Source of the DNA: Lachnospiraceae bacterium
Lineage (GTDB): Bacteria; Bacillota; Clostridia; Lachnospirales; Lachnospiraceae
Direction of reading: 5' to 3'
Length of the DNA: 30,143 nucleotides
NCBI GenBank assembly: GCA_900759665.1
Contig: CAAEWE010000065.1
Coordinates: 1 to 30,143, forward strand
In this document: one piece after another, positions 22,832 to 30,143 of the stretch
Position numbering within the stretch: the first letter of the stretch is position 1
How the letters are laid out: each line of letters starts with the position of its first letter
Notes under the pieces: model-generated
Databases searched by the model: none
Seen by the model: only the letters and a program-made list of their open reading frames with translations
What the model was told of the DNA's origin: nothing
Translations under genes and position numbers: made by a program

Positions 22832-25483
22832 ATGAAGAAAACGAAAAAACAACTCATTTCCGGTCTTACAGTCCTGGGACTTCTGACCACCACGATCCTG
22901 TCACCGGTTCAGACCGGACGGGCTCAGGCTGCCGCCAAGATCAAGGTCAATAAGACCAAAGTGACCGTATCCATCGGAAAAACCGTTACGGTAAAAGCCA
23001 AAAATACCAAAAACAAAAAATTAAAGGTCAAAATCTCTAATAAAAAGATTGCGAAAGTCAAAACCGTGAAAAAAAATATCCGCATCACCGGCAAAAAAGC
23101 CGGAACTGCAAAGGTTACCGTCACTGCAAAAAGCATGAAGAAATGTGTCATCAAGGTGACAGTAAAAGCGGCTGCCGGTACAGCTTCTTCTGCACCCGTC
23201 ATAACCGCTTCCTCTGCACCAAAGGCATCCAATGTCCCTGTCTCTTCTGCAGGTACTGCACCAAATCCTGCCGGGACAACAGCGGCAGTTCCAAGCAAGG
23301 CTCCTGACAGCAAGCCGACAGATGCTGCCAGCCAGACACCAGCACCGGATAATAAACCGACAGACGATGCCGGCCAGACAACATCACCAGACAATAAACC
23401 AACAGACGATGCCGGTCAGACATCAGCACCGGAAACTCCAAACACTCCGGAGAAAACTGCCTCCGCTGCTCCATCGAAGGATCCGGTAATCCCTAGTAAT
23501 TTACCGGCAAACGATCCAACTATTTCCCCGGAACAGACGAAAGGGCCGGCAGATCCAACCGGCACACCGGATGCTGCAAATGAGCCAAAATCCTGGGATG
23601 AATATCTGAAAGCCGGTCTGATCACGGTCGAAGATGGCACACTTACCTCCTGCAGCGATACGGTATCCGGAGAACTTGTGATTCCGGAAGGTATAACCAA
23701 TATCAGTTGGAATGCTTTTAAAGACTGCACAAAATTAACAAGCATCTCCCTGCCGGATGGTTTGGAAGCCATTGGGTCCGAGGCGTTCTTGGACTGCAGT
23801 AATCTGTCCAATATCTTAATTCCAGAGACAGTAAATTATATTGGATCAGATGCTTTTGCAGGTACCCCCTGGTTAAATAATCGTAAACAGACGGAAGATT
23901 TCGTGATCGTTAATGATATTTTGATATGTCTCGGTCAAAAATCAAGTGGGGATATTACAGATATTACAATACCGGATGGCGTAAAACAAATTGGTGCCGG
24001 AGCATTTTGGGGTTATGAGGAAGTTACCAATGTATCCCTTCCGGATAGCATTACGTATATCGGTAGTTCAGCATTTGGATACTGCAGTAATTTAGCCAAT
24101 GTCATCATCTCTGACAATACCGCTCTCACTGGTATCGGTTCATATGCCTTCGATTCATGCAGTGCTCTTAAAAATATCGATTTTATAAGTAACTGCCAAT
24201 ATATTGACAGGAGTGCTTTTTCCGGCTGTAGCAGCCTGACTTCCGTTCAGATTCCAGACGGTATTACTGAAATCTGCGAATCAACTTTTGAGTATTGCAA
24301 AAGCTTAACCTCTGTCACTCTGCCTGACACGATAACAACAATTGACGAAAGTGCATTTAGCAATTGCAGCAGTTTAACCAGTATGAATCTTCCCGATGGT
24401 TTAACCAGTATCGGAAGCGAATCTTTCTATAATTGCAGTAAATTGGAAACCATCAATATTCCAGACAGTGTCACAGAAATAGGAAATGACGCTTTCTATG
24501 GAACCGCATATCTGGATAAACAGCTGCAGAAGGATGGTTTTTGGATTATAAACGGAACTCTGATGTCTGCAAACACAAACCTCAGCGGCGAAGTCACAAT
24601 TCCTGATACTGTAACGAAAATAAGCGATTCTGCTTTTAAGAATTGCAGTGAAGTAACTTCCATTACTCTCCCTGACACCGTAACAGAAATTGGTAGTTCT
24701 GCTTTCAGCAGCTGTAGTAATTTAACTTCCATTACCCTTCCTAACACTGTAACAAAAATAGGCGATTCTGTTTTTGAGTCTTGCAGCAAATTAACTTCCA
24801 TTACTCTCCCTGACAGCATTACAGAAATTGGTAGTTCTGCTTTCAGCGGCTGTAGCAATTTGACTTCCATTACCATCCCTGATGGCGTTACGGAAATTAA
24901 GCCCTACACTTTTAGTTTTTGCAGCAAATTAACCTCCGTTCGGCTTTCCAGCCGGTTAACAACCATTGGTTACTTCAGCTTTTCGCATTGCTCCAACCTG
25001 ACAAGCATTGACATTCCTGATAATGTGACTTCCATCGTCAGCGGAGCGTTCGCAAACTGTAGCAAATTAACGACTGTTACTATTCCAGACGATATTTCCC
25101 ACATTTCCGGTGATGCCTTTTACAGTACCCCATGGCTTGAAAACTTCATCGAAGCCCATTCCAAAACCGATGAGTTTGTTATTTTAGGCGATACCTTATT
25201 GCACTCCGGCACTCAGACAAGCGGTGATATCGTTATTCCGGATGGTATAACAGTTATCGGTGATGGTGCTTTTTCCGACTGCAGCGGCATTACCTCCATC
25301 ACCCTGCCAGACAGTGTGACCAGCATGGGATTATCTCCATTTAAGGATATACCTCTGATCATCTTCGACGGAACAGCAGGCGGATATACTTATCCAAACT
25401 GGGGTGCCAAAAAAATCATGAAGAGTGACGGAACGGTCCTTTATGACAGTGCTACAGGCTATGACTCCAGTAGTGATGACTAA
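22832..25483 (+). CDS. Secreted BspA-like leucine-rich repeat surface protein
   Basis: This 883-residue protein has a signal peptide (KKTKKQ start, hydrophobic 9-27, cleavage near AQAAA about 31-35). A Lys-rich Ig-like BIG2 domain (about 35-113) and a Ser/Ala/Pro/Thr/Asp linker (about 114-255) follow. The linker contains three 14-residue units of the type APDNKPTDDAGQTT. From about 256 to the end it is built of 23-residue BspA/LRR_5 repeats (ITLPDTVTEIGSSAFSSCSNLTS type), broken three times by a longer WLxxxxxxDxFVIxxxxL unit. There is no LPXTG or membrane anchor. BspA-type proteins mediate adhesion; the ligand here is unknown. AAGGAGG precedes the ATG. Confidence 0.92.
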   Translation: MKKTKKQLISGLTVLGLLTTTILSPVQTGRAQAAAKIKVNKTKVTVSIGKTVTVKAKNTKNKKLKVKISNKKIAKVKTVKKNIRITGKKAGTAKVTVTAKSMKKCVIKVTVKAAAGTASSAPVITASSAPKASNVPVSSAGTAPNPAGTTAAVPSKAPDSKPTDAASQTPAPDNKPTDDAGQTTSPDNKPTDDAGQTSAPETPNTPEKTASAAPSKDPVIPSNLPANDPTISPEQTKGPADPTGTPDAANEPKSWDEYLKAGLITVEDGTLTSCSDTVSGELVIPEGITNISWNAFKDCTKLTSISLPDGLEAIGSEAFLDCSNLSNILIPETVNYIGSDAFAGTPWLNNRKQTEDFVIVNDILICLGQKSSGDITDITIPDGVKQIGAGAFWGYEEVTNVSLPDSITYIGSSAFGYCSNLANVIISDNTALTGIGSYAFDSCSALKNIDFISNCQYIDRSAFSGCSSLTSVQIPDGITEICESTFEYCKSLTSVTLPDTITTIDESAFSNCSSLTSMNLPDGLTSIGSESFYNCSKLETINIPDSVTEIGNDAFYGTAYLDKQLQKDGFWIINGTLMSANTNLSGEVTIPDTVTKISDSAFKNCSEVTSITLPDTVTEIGSSAFSSCSNLTSITLPNTVTKIGDSVFESCSKLTSITLPDSITEIGSSAFSGCSNLTSITIPDGVTEIKPYTFSFCSKLTSVRLSSRLTTIGYFSFSHCSNLTSIDIPDNVTSIVSGAFANCSKLTTVTIPDDISHISGDAFYSTPWLENFIEAHSKTDEFVILGDTLLHSGTQTSGDIVIPDGITVIGDGAFSDCSGITSITLPDSVTSMGLSPFKDIPLIIFDGTAGGYTYPNWGAKKIMKSDGTVLYDSATGYDSSSDD
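23294..23419 (+). repeat. Three 42-bp tandem repeats in the linker of the BspA-like gene
   Basis: Three in-frame 42-bp copies encode APDSKPTDAASQ, then APDNKPTDDAGQ, then SPDNKPTDDAGQ, each with two flanking residues. The last two copies are nearly identical. Confidence 0.75.
24643..24890 (+). repeat. 69-bp leucine-rich repeats with a recent duplication
   Basis: CATTACTCTCCCTGAC occurs at 24661 and 24799, exactly 138 bp (two 69-bp units) apart. About 60 bp around it are nearly identical, against clear divergence in other units. This points to recent duplication or gene conversion within the array. Confidence 0.65.
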
Positions 25484-25535
25484 ATACCATCTGACGATTT
25501 GGCAGTATATCTTCAAGCAATCAAAACTTTCTATA

Positions 25536-25568
25536 TAAAAATGGGAGGGAGTCCAAAACGGACTCCCT
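25536..25568 (-). terminator. Rho-independent terminator of the AAA-ATPase-like gene
   Basis: A perfect 9-bp stem AGGGAGTCC (25546-25554) / GGACTCCCT (25560-25568) has a 5-nt loop. On the minus strand it runs into CCCATTTTTATA. It lies 7 nt after the stop at 25576. The T tract on the plus side is poor, so its value for the BspA-like gene is doubtful. Confidence 0.8.
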
Positions 25569-25575
25569 TCTATCC

Positions 25576-27312
25576 TTATCCGATCAAAACTTTTTTCCCT
25601 TCAAACGCAAATCCATAATGACGGATCCTGTCCGCCGGAATTCCACGAGCTAACAGTTCAGCATCATAATTTTTCTCGGAAATCTGAGCCAAAGCTGACT
25701 GAACGGTATCTTGCAAAGAAGTTTCTTCCTCCGGTTCATGTACTTTAAACTCAATAATGATTGCATTATCATTCTTATTCAATGGAGTCAGCATTACATC
25801 ATATCGCCCATATCCGCTTTCCCGATTAGAACGTATTTCATATTGATCTCTTAGTTCTGCCAAAAGCCCTAAAACAAATCCGTGATAAAATCTCTCCGGC
25901 TGATTTTTCTCAGAAGGTTTCTTTCCGACATCAAAGCTGCTGAAAGTAGCAAGTGCCACATCATTCATGTAAATATTCATTTCCTTTAAGCTGCCTTTTA
26001 ACAATGCCTTAACAAAATCATTATAGTTCGCATCGGAGTTCTGAAACCACCCCCGGAACATCGTCATAAACATACTCAATGTCTCTATATTCGTAATCTT
26101 CAACGTGTACCACGGTTCTCTTGTAATTCCTCGGTAATCGACCTCTTCCACCTTCAGGTAGCCACTGGCAAGCAAAAGACTCCAGATCGCATTTTCATTT
26201 TGATCAAGCTGGTTATATACGATCTGCTCATCAAAATTCACAACGATCGTCTTCCCCTGCAGCAGATCCTCCATCTTCTCTTTCACGTCTGCAGATGACA
26301 TCCGGATCAACCGGTTTACAAGTCCATTGGAGCTGGTCGAAGCCCAGTATGGATACAATTTCCTTTCCTCCAGATAATTGGTGATCGACCATGGATTATA
26401 AATATCTCTTTTCTCTCCGAAAGTAAAACCATCATACCATTTTTTTACTTCCTCTTTCCTGTCCCCCATTCCATAATCATCTAATGCAGAAAATACTTCC
26501 TCCTCCGTAAAACCGAAACAATCCGCATACATATCTGACGTTGTTGTTACCACCCGGAGATTATTCAGATCAGAAAAAATTGGCTCGGTTACTACCGAGC
26601 CATTAGAAGTTTGCTCCGCAAACTTCACACTCTTTGGGAACCGTACTCTGGTGATCCCGGTCATGATCGCACGCTCCAGATATGGATTTGTCTTAAAGGT
26701 CGCATTAAACAGACTTCTCGCAAAAGCTGTAAATTCCTCCCAATATCCATGCACATACGCCTCCTGCATCGGAGTATCATATTCGTCCAAAAGAATAATG
26801 ACCTTCTTGCCATAATATCGTTCCATCCAGGCAGACATACTCCTTAAGGCTTTCTGTGCCGTTGTATCATCCATCTCTCCGGTCGTGTTGTTATATGTTT
26901 TTAGTTCATTATTACTCAGTATATTTTTATTTAACATATATCTGTTTTCTTCGTACAAATCTGCAATTTCCTGTTTAATCTGTATTTTTGCTTCTGCTAA
27001 ATTATCTGCCTTCACCGCAGCAAAGCTCAAAAAGATTACCGGATATGTCCCCTGCAGCTTCCGATATTTTTCCTCTTCCCAGACAGAAAAACCTTCAAAC
27101 AGATCTGCCCGGTCCGCATATTTATTCGAAAAGAAGCATTCCATCATGCTCATATTTAATGTTTTACCAAAACGCTGGGGACACGTGATCAATGTAATAT
27201 CGTCACCTTTTTCCCACCATTCTTTTATAAAATATGACTTATCAATAAAAAAGTAATTCTTTTCTCTTAATGAGGAAAAACTCTGTTTTCCTATGCCGAT
27301 CACTTTTTTCAT
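25576..27312 (-). CDS. AAA-ATPase-like/PD-(D/E)XK nuclease-superfamily protein, copy 1
   Basis: This 578-residue protein has an N-terminal AAA-ATPase-like domain (PF09820) and a C-terminal PD-(D/E)XK domain (PF08011). The P-loop-like motif is CPQRFGKT (44-51), where copy 2 has RPRRFGKT. A Walker B-like IILLDEYDTP follows. The nuclease signature is D505 in GRYDVML and E521-F-K523. Relative to copy 2 it carries a net 17-residue insertion after GITRV, encoded by two hairpins (26582-26626). The ATG at 27312 has AGGTGA upstream, the same signal as copy 2. The family is abundant in gut anaerobes and its function is unknown. The upstream sequence AAATACCGTTATRATAT is shared with copy 2. Confidence 0.9.
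   Translation of the reverse strand: MKKVIGIGKQSFSSLREKNYFFIDKSYFIKEWWEKGDDITLITCPQRFGKTLNMSMMECFFSNKYADRADLFEGFSVWEEEKYRKLQGTYPVIFLSFAAVKADNLAEAKIQIKQEIADLYEENRYMLNKNILSNNELKTYNNTTGEMDDTTAQKALRSMSAWMERYYGKKVIILLDEYDTPMQEAYVHGYWEEFTAFARSLFNATFKTNPYLERAIMTGITRVRFPKSVKFAEQTSNGSVVTEPIFSDLNNLRVVTTTSDMYADCFGFTEEEVFSALDDYGMGDRKEEVKKWYDGFTFGEKRDIYNPWSITNYLEERKLYPYWASTSSNGLVNRLIRMSSADVKEKMEDLLQGKTIVVNFDEQIVYNQLDQNENAIWSLLLASGYLKVEEVDYRGITREPWYTLKITNIETLSMFMTMFRGWFQNSDANYNDFVKALLKGSLKEMNIYMNDVALATFSSFDVGKKPSEKNQPERFYHGFVLGLLAELRDQYEIRSNRESGYGRYDVMLTPLNKNDNAIIIEFKVHEPEEETSLQDTVQSALAQISEKNYDAELLARGIPADRIRHYGFAFEGKKVLIG
26582..26626. repeat. Double-hairpin insertion inside a coding sequence
   Basis: Two perfect hairpins lie back to back: GGCTCGGT-TACT-ACCGAGCC (26582-26601) and GAAGTTTGC-TCC-GCAAACTTC (26606-26626). 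The paralogue at 27962-29659 has 12 nt where this gene has 63, a net gain of 51 nt, so the frame is kept. The insert is read as RFPKSVKFAEQTSNGSVVTE. It looks like a small palindromic repeat element inserted in frame. Confidence 0.75.
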
Positions 27313-27550
27313 ACACTCACCTGCCTCCCTCATTCACCGTCAAACATTATTAGTTATATCATAACGGTATTTTCACTCCAGCAAAAGTCGAAACGCAGTC
27401 ATAAAATACGGCCAAAATGACAAAAATGAATGGATATCCGCTGGGAGACACGAACAAAGCATTGCAAAACTCTAATTTTTATCTGCCGCTTTGTATGCCA
27501 GAAATCATCCAAAAATGTCCAGTAACACGTTTCTGCCTTTCTCCATCCTC

Positions 27551-27594
27551 CGAAAAAAACAAAATCCCCTACAGACCGCTGTCTACAAGGGATT
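27551..27594 (-). terminator. Rho-independent terminator of the former tRNA-Gln gene
   Basis: The arms 27563-27568 (AATCCC) and 27589-27594 (GGGATT) close an inner AGAC/GTCT stem. On the minus strand it is followed by GTTTTTTTCGG. It starts 7 nt after the tRNA-like 3' end at 27602. Between here and the ATPase copy 1 start (27313-27550) I see only possible promoter sequence. Confidence 0.7.
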
Positions 27595-27601
27595 ATCTCT
27601 A

Positions 27602-27648
27602 CTGGGCTAACCAGATTCGAACTGGTAAATGCAGGAGTCAAAGTCCTG
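27602..27648 (-). pseudogene. 3' fragment of tRNA-Gln (UUG), probable attachment-site scar
   Basis: Read on the minus strand: an anticodon arm CAGGA-CTTTGAC-TCCTG with anticodon TTG (27639-27641), a variable stretch, a T arm ACCAG-TTCGAAT-CTGGT, a 3' acceptor strand TAGCCCA and discriminator G. The matching 5' acceptor TGGGCTA and the D arm are absent; an open frame occupies that side. The native terminator is kept. This is the usual trace left by an element integrated into a tRNA 3' end. CCA is not encoded. Confidence 0.8.
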
Positions 27649-27850
27649 TTTTGGGCATTTTCTCCCATTTTACCACATCATAGCGTGCAATCGGCTTTTT
27701 ACATATTCTTGCTTTCTCGATCGCCATTTCCACTGCTTTTCTCGCCCTGTAATCCATCTCTTTGTCGTTTTCTGTCAAAGTATCACTAGGATCTCCTGTG
27801 ATTACTTTGACGGTGTACTTTTCTCCACCTATGATCTTTTCCAGTTCCAT
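27638..27850 (-). CDS. Small protein of unknown function, possibly truncated at its C-terminus
   Basis: The frame has 70 codons starting MELEKIIGGEKYTVKVITGD and then rich in charged residues (DYRARKAVEMAIEKARICKK). AAGGATG lies upstream of the ATG at a usable distance. Its stop codon TGA falls inside the anticodon loop of the tRNA-Gln fragment, so the last codons come from the tRNA scar or just next to it. I do not recognise a family. Composition looks like real protein (a beta start, then an amphipathic helix). It may be a shortened remnant of a longer gene cut at the integration site. Confidence 0.45.
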   Translation of the reverse strand: MELEKIIGGEKYTVKVITGDPSDTLTENDKEMDYRARKAVEMAIEKARICKKPIARYDVVKWEKMPKTGL

Positions 27851-27961
27851 ATATCACACATCCTTACCAAATATTTTTCTAAATGCCTAATAAAGCAATC
27901 ACTTTAATCTTCATCCAAAATATTTCAGGTAATATCCTCCAGCTTCCATTTCCCGCCGGGC

Positions 27962-29659
27962 TTACGCATCCGTTCCGATCAACACCTTTTTCCCTTCAAA
28001 CGCAAATCCATAATGACGGATCCGATCTGTCGGAATACCCTGTGCCAACAGCTCGGCATCGTAATTTTTCTCCTGAATCTGCTTCAAAGCGGACTGCACT
28101 GCCTCTTCTAAGGATTCCGTTTTCATACGGCTGCACACCTTAAATTCGATAATGATAGCCGGATATTCCATAGGATTCATTGGAATCATCATAATATCAT
28201 ATCTTCCAAATCCACTCTCCCGGTTGGAGCGTATCTTATAAGTGCCCGCGCGCTCAGCGATCAGTCCCAACACAAATCCATGATAGAAACGTTCCGGTTC
28301 TGAATCCTGACCATTACCACTTCCAACATCAAAATAGCTGAAAGTGGTAAGAGCAACTTTATTCATATAGTAATTCATAGCTTCCAAATCTCCCTCAATC
28401 AAAGCTTTCATGAAATCACCATAATTGGCTCGCTGATTCTTAAACCATCCACGAAACATCGCCCGAAACATGCTCCTTGTCTCGGTGTTTGTAATATTCA
28501 GCGTATACCAGGGATCCAAAGTGATCCCCCGGTAATCTATTTTTTTTACCTTCAGATAACCACTTGCAAGCAGCAGACTCCAAATAGCATCCTCATCCTG
28601 ATCAAGCTGATCATATACGATCTGCTCGTCAAAATTCACCACAATCTCCTGTCCTTTCAGCAAATCTTCCATTTTCTCTTTCACATCCACAGATGCCGTC
28701 TGGATCAATCGACTCACAAGTCCATTGGAGCTGGTCGCTGCCCAGTATGAATTTAGTTTCCCTTTTCGCAGATAATTTGTAATCGACCACGGATTATAAA
28801 TATCTCTATGATTTCCAAACGTAAATCCATCATACCACTGCTTTACCTCGTCCTTTTTATCGGACATTCCAAACTCATCCAGTGCAGCAAACACCTCCGG
28901 CTCCGTAAAGCCAAAGCTATCTTCATACGCCCCTGAAGTTGTTGTAACAACCTCCAGATTATTCAAATCGGAAAAAATTGATTCCTTAGACACTCTGGTA
29001 ATTCCTGTCATAATGGCTCGTTCCAGATAAGAATTTGTCTTAAATGTCGCATTAAACAAACTTCTGATAAATGAAGTAAATTCATCCCAATATCCCTGCA
29101 GATAAGCTTCCTGCATTGGTGTATCATATTCATCCAAAAGGATGATGACATTCTTACCATAATAGCGGTGCATCCAGGCAGCCATGTTTCTAATTGCCTT
29201 CTGTGCAGTTGTATCATCCATCTGTTCCGTCGTTCTATTATATAGATTTCTCTCATTGTCACTCAGTATGTCTTTTTTTAACAGATATCTGTTTTCTTCA
29301 TACAATGCTGCTATTTCCTGTTTAATCTGTATCTTCGCCTCCGTCAGATTATCTGCTTTTACTGACCCGAAGCTCAAAAAGATCACCGGATAGGTTCCCT
29401 GCAGCTGGCGATACTTCTCTTCCTCCCAGATAGAAAGTCCCTCAAACAGATCTGCCCGGTTGGCATATTTATTTGAAAAGAAACACTCCAGCATGCTCAT
29501 ATTCAGAGTCTTTCCAAAACGACGGGGACGGGCGATCAATGTAATGTCATCTTCCTTTTCCCACCACTCTTTGATAAAATTAGTTTTGTCAACAAAAAAG
29601 TTGTCATGCTCCCGTAAAGACGAAAAACTCTGCTTTCCTATACTAATTGTTTTTTTCAT
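27962..29659 (-). CDS. AAA-ATPase-like/PD-(D/E)XK nuclease-superfamily protein, copy 2
   Basis: This 565-residue paralogue of copy 1 is collinear with it over nearly the whole length, without the 17-residue insertion. P-loop-like RPRRFGKT is at 44-51, the form usual in PF09820. Walker B-like IILLDEYDTPMQEAY follows. The PD-(D/E)XK set is D488 (GRYDIMM) and E505-F-K507 (IIIEFKV), so a nuclease-like site is intact. AGGTGA lies upstream of the ATG, as in copy 1. A role in defence or element maintenance is often guessed for the family but is not established. It lies on the presumed element side of the tRNA-Gln scar. Confidence 0.9.
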   Translation of the reverse strand: MKKTISIGKQSFSSLREHDNFFVDKTNFIKEWWEKEDDITLIARPRRFGKTLNMSMLECFFSNKYANRADLFEGLSIWEEEKYRQLQGTYPVIFLSFGSVKADNLTEAKIQIKQEIAALYEENRYLLKKDILSDNERNLYNRTTEQMDDTTAQKAIRNMAAWMHRYYGKNVIILLDEYDTPMQEAYLQGYWDEFTSFIRSLFNATFKTNSYLERAIMTGITRVSKESIFSDLNNLEVVTTTSGAYEDSFGFTEPEVFAALDEFGMSDKKDEVKQWYDGFTFGNHRDIYNPWSITNYLRKGKLNSYWAATSSNGLVSRLIQTASVDVKEKMEDLLKGQEIVVNFDEQIVYDQLDQDEDAIWSLLLASGYLKVKKIDYRGITLDPWYTLNITNTETRSMFRAMFRGWFKNQRANYGDFMKALIEGDLEAMNYYMNKVALTTFSYFDVGSGNGQDSEPERFYHGFVLGLIAERAGTYKIRSNRESGFGRYDIMMIPMNPMEYPAIIIEFKVCSRMKTESLEEAVQSALKQIQEKNYDAELLAQGIPTDRIRHYGFAFEGKKVLIGTDA

Positions 29660-29772
29660 ATGCTCACCTGCTTTCCCGCATAATCTAACGCTCTGCTCTT
29701 ATAATTCGTTCCTCGTTCTTTTGATATATTATAACGGTATTTCTGCTACTTCTATTATATACAAAAAAGGTA

Positions 29773-30108
29773 TCAATGCAAAATCGTATAAAGAAACTTT
29801 CCAATATCTTCGCCAAACTCAAATGTAACAAGCATAGCTGTTATAATCAAAAGAATTGTAATTACAACCTTCATAGTTCGATTTTCATTTAAAAGCCTCT
29901 CAACTCTATTTAGTATTTGCTGCAAATTTTCCTCAGTTCTTTCTTCATAATTGTCTACATCAATCTTTTTACCCAGCAAAAGTTCATTGACATTAATTTT
30001 TAAAAGTTCACACAATTCCAGCATAATTCCGGAATCAGGCATTGACTTCCCTGCTCGTGTCAACCCCAGACCAAAAAAAATTGATTTTTTTGTACCCTCA
30101 AATATCAC
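29773..30108 (-). pseudogene. 5'-damaged XRE-family regulator with C-terminal membrane segment
   Basis: From about codon 20 the product reads GKSMPDSGIMLELCELLKI, then NVNELLLG, the end of an XRE helix-turn-helix domain as found in many Clostridia regulators. A charged linker and one membrane segment (about 80-97, VVITILLIITAMLVTFEF) follow. The expected helix-turn-helix start (LRKEKGLTQEELA-like) is missing. It is replaced by MIFEGTKKSIFFGLGLTR, read from a GTG beside T runs. No ribosome site fits well. A deletion or frameshift in the first third is likely. Confidence 0.6.
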
Positions 30109-30143
30109 TTCCCATTATACCTGCTATTGCAGTATATTGAAAG

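Noticed and set aside
27399..27683. Open frames on both strands over the tRNA-Gln fragment
   Set aside because: They are read from tRNA and terminator sequence, a common source of false genes.

Overview
The window looks like chromosomal DNA of a Gram-positive, moderate-GC Clostridia species, most likely Lachnospiraceae. Pointers are strong AGGAGG ribosome sites, sigma-A type promoters, Veg, FtsH, PyrG, a DUF368/PopT membrane protein, BspA-like leucine-rich surface proteins with bacterial Ig-like domains, and two copies of the AAA-ATPase-like/PD-(D/E)XK family. The genus is inference.

Positions 1-12,500 are mostly housekeeping. A long nested inverted-repeat element (1-220) is followed by an FtsH protease fused in frame to a Cof-type HAD phosphatase (292-3027, minus). 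Divergent promoters separate it from pyrG. After pyrG comes a second, shorter element with the same ends (4896-5021). Next are a minus-strand pair popT-AI-2E/YtvI-family permease, a secreted papain-like protease, a DEDDh exonuclease, veg, a SEC-C protein and a cytosolic-looking SGNH/CE2-type esterase.

Positions 12,500-21,400 are all minus-strand regulation and surface genes. A PadR regulator has two perfect TATCGA-N3-TCGATA operators placed on a consensus promoter. It is followed by a membrane protein that joins a HAAS-like N-terminus to an FtsW/RodA-like body. Then come an ECF sigma factor with a DUF4179-type membrane partner (overlapping genes), and a GT8 glycosyltransferase whose gene overlaps the start of a 1356-residue secreted protein with a long Pro/Thr/Ser/Ala linker.

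Positions 21,400-30,143 are accessory and partly decayed: a probable transposase remnant, a deleted and frame-shifted ATPase pseudogene behind a 39-bp dyad, an 883-residue BspA-like surface protein, and two large paralogous AAA-ATPase-like/PD-(D/E)XK proteins. One paralogue carries an in-frame insertion made of two perfect hairpins. Between the paralogues lies the 3' part of a tRNA-Gln(UUG) gene with its terminator but no 5' half, which looks like the edge of an integrated element extending to the right. An XRE-regulator remnant closes the window.

The strongest candidates for something undescribed are the nested palindromic element at 1-220 and its short relative at 4896-5021, the FtsH-HAD fusion, the PadR/HAAS-SEDS unit, the hairpin insertion inside a coding sequence, and the tRNA-Gln fragment that predicts an island boundary.
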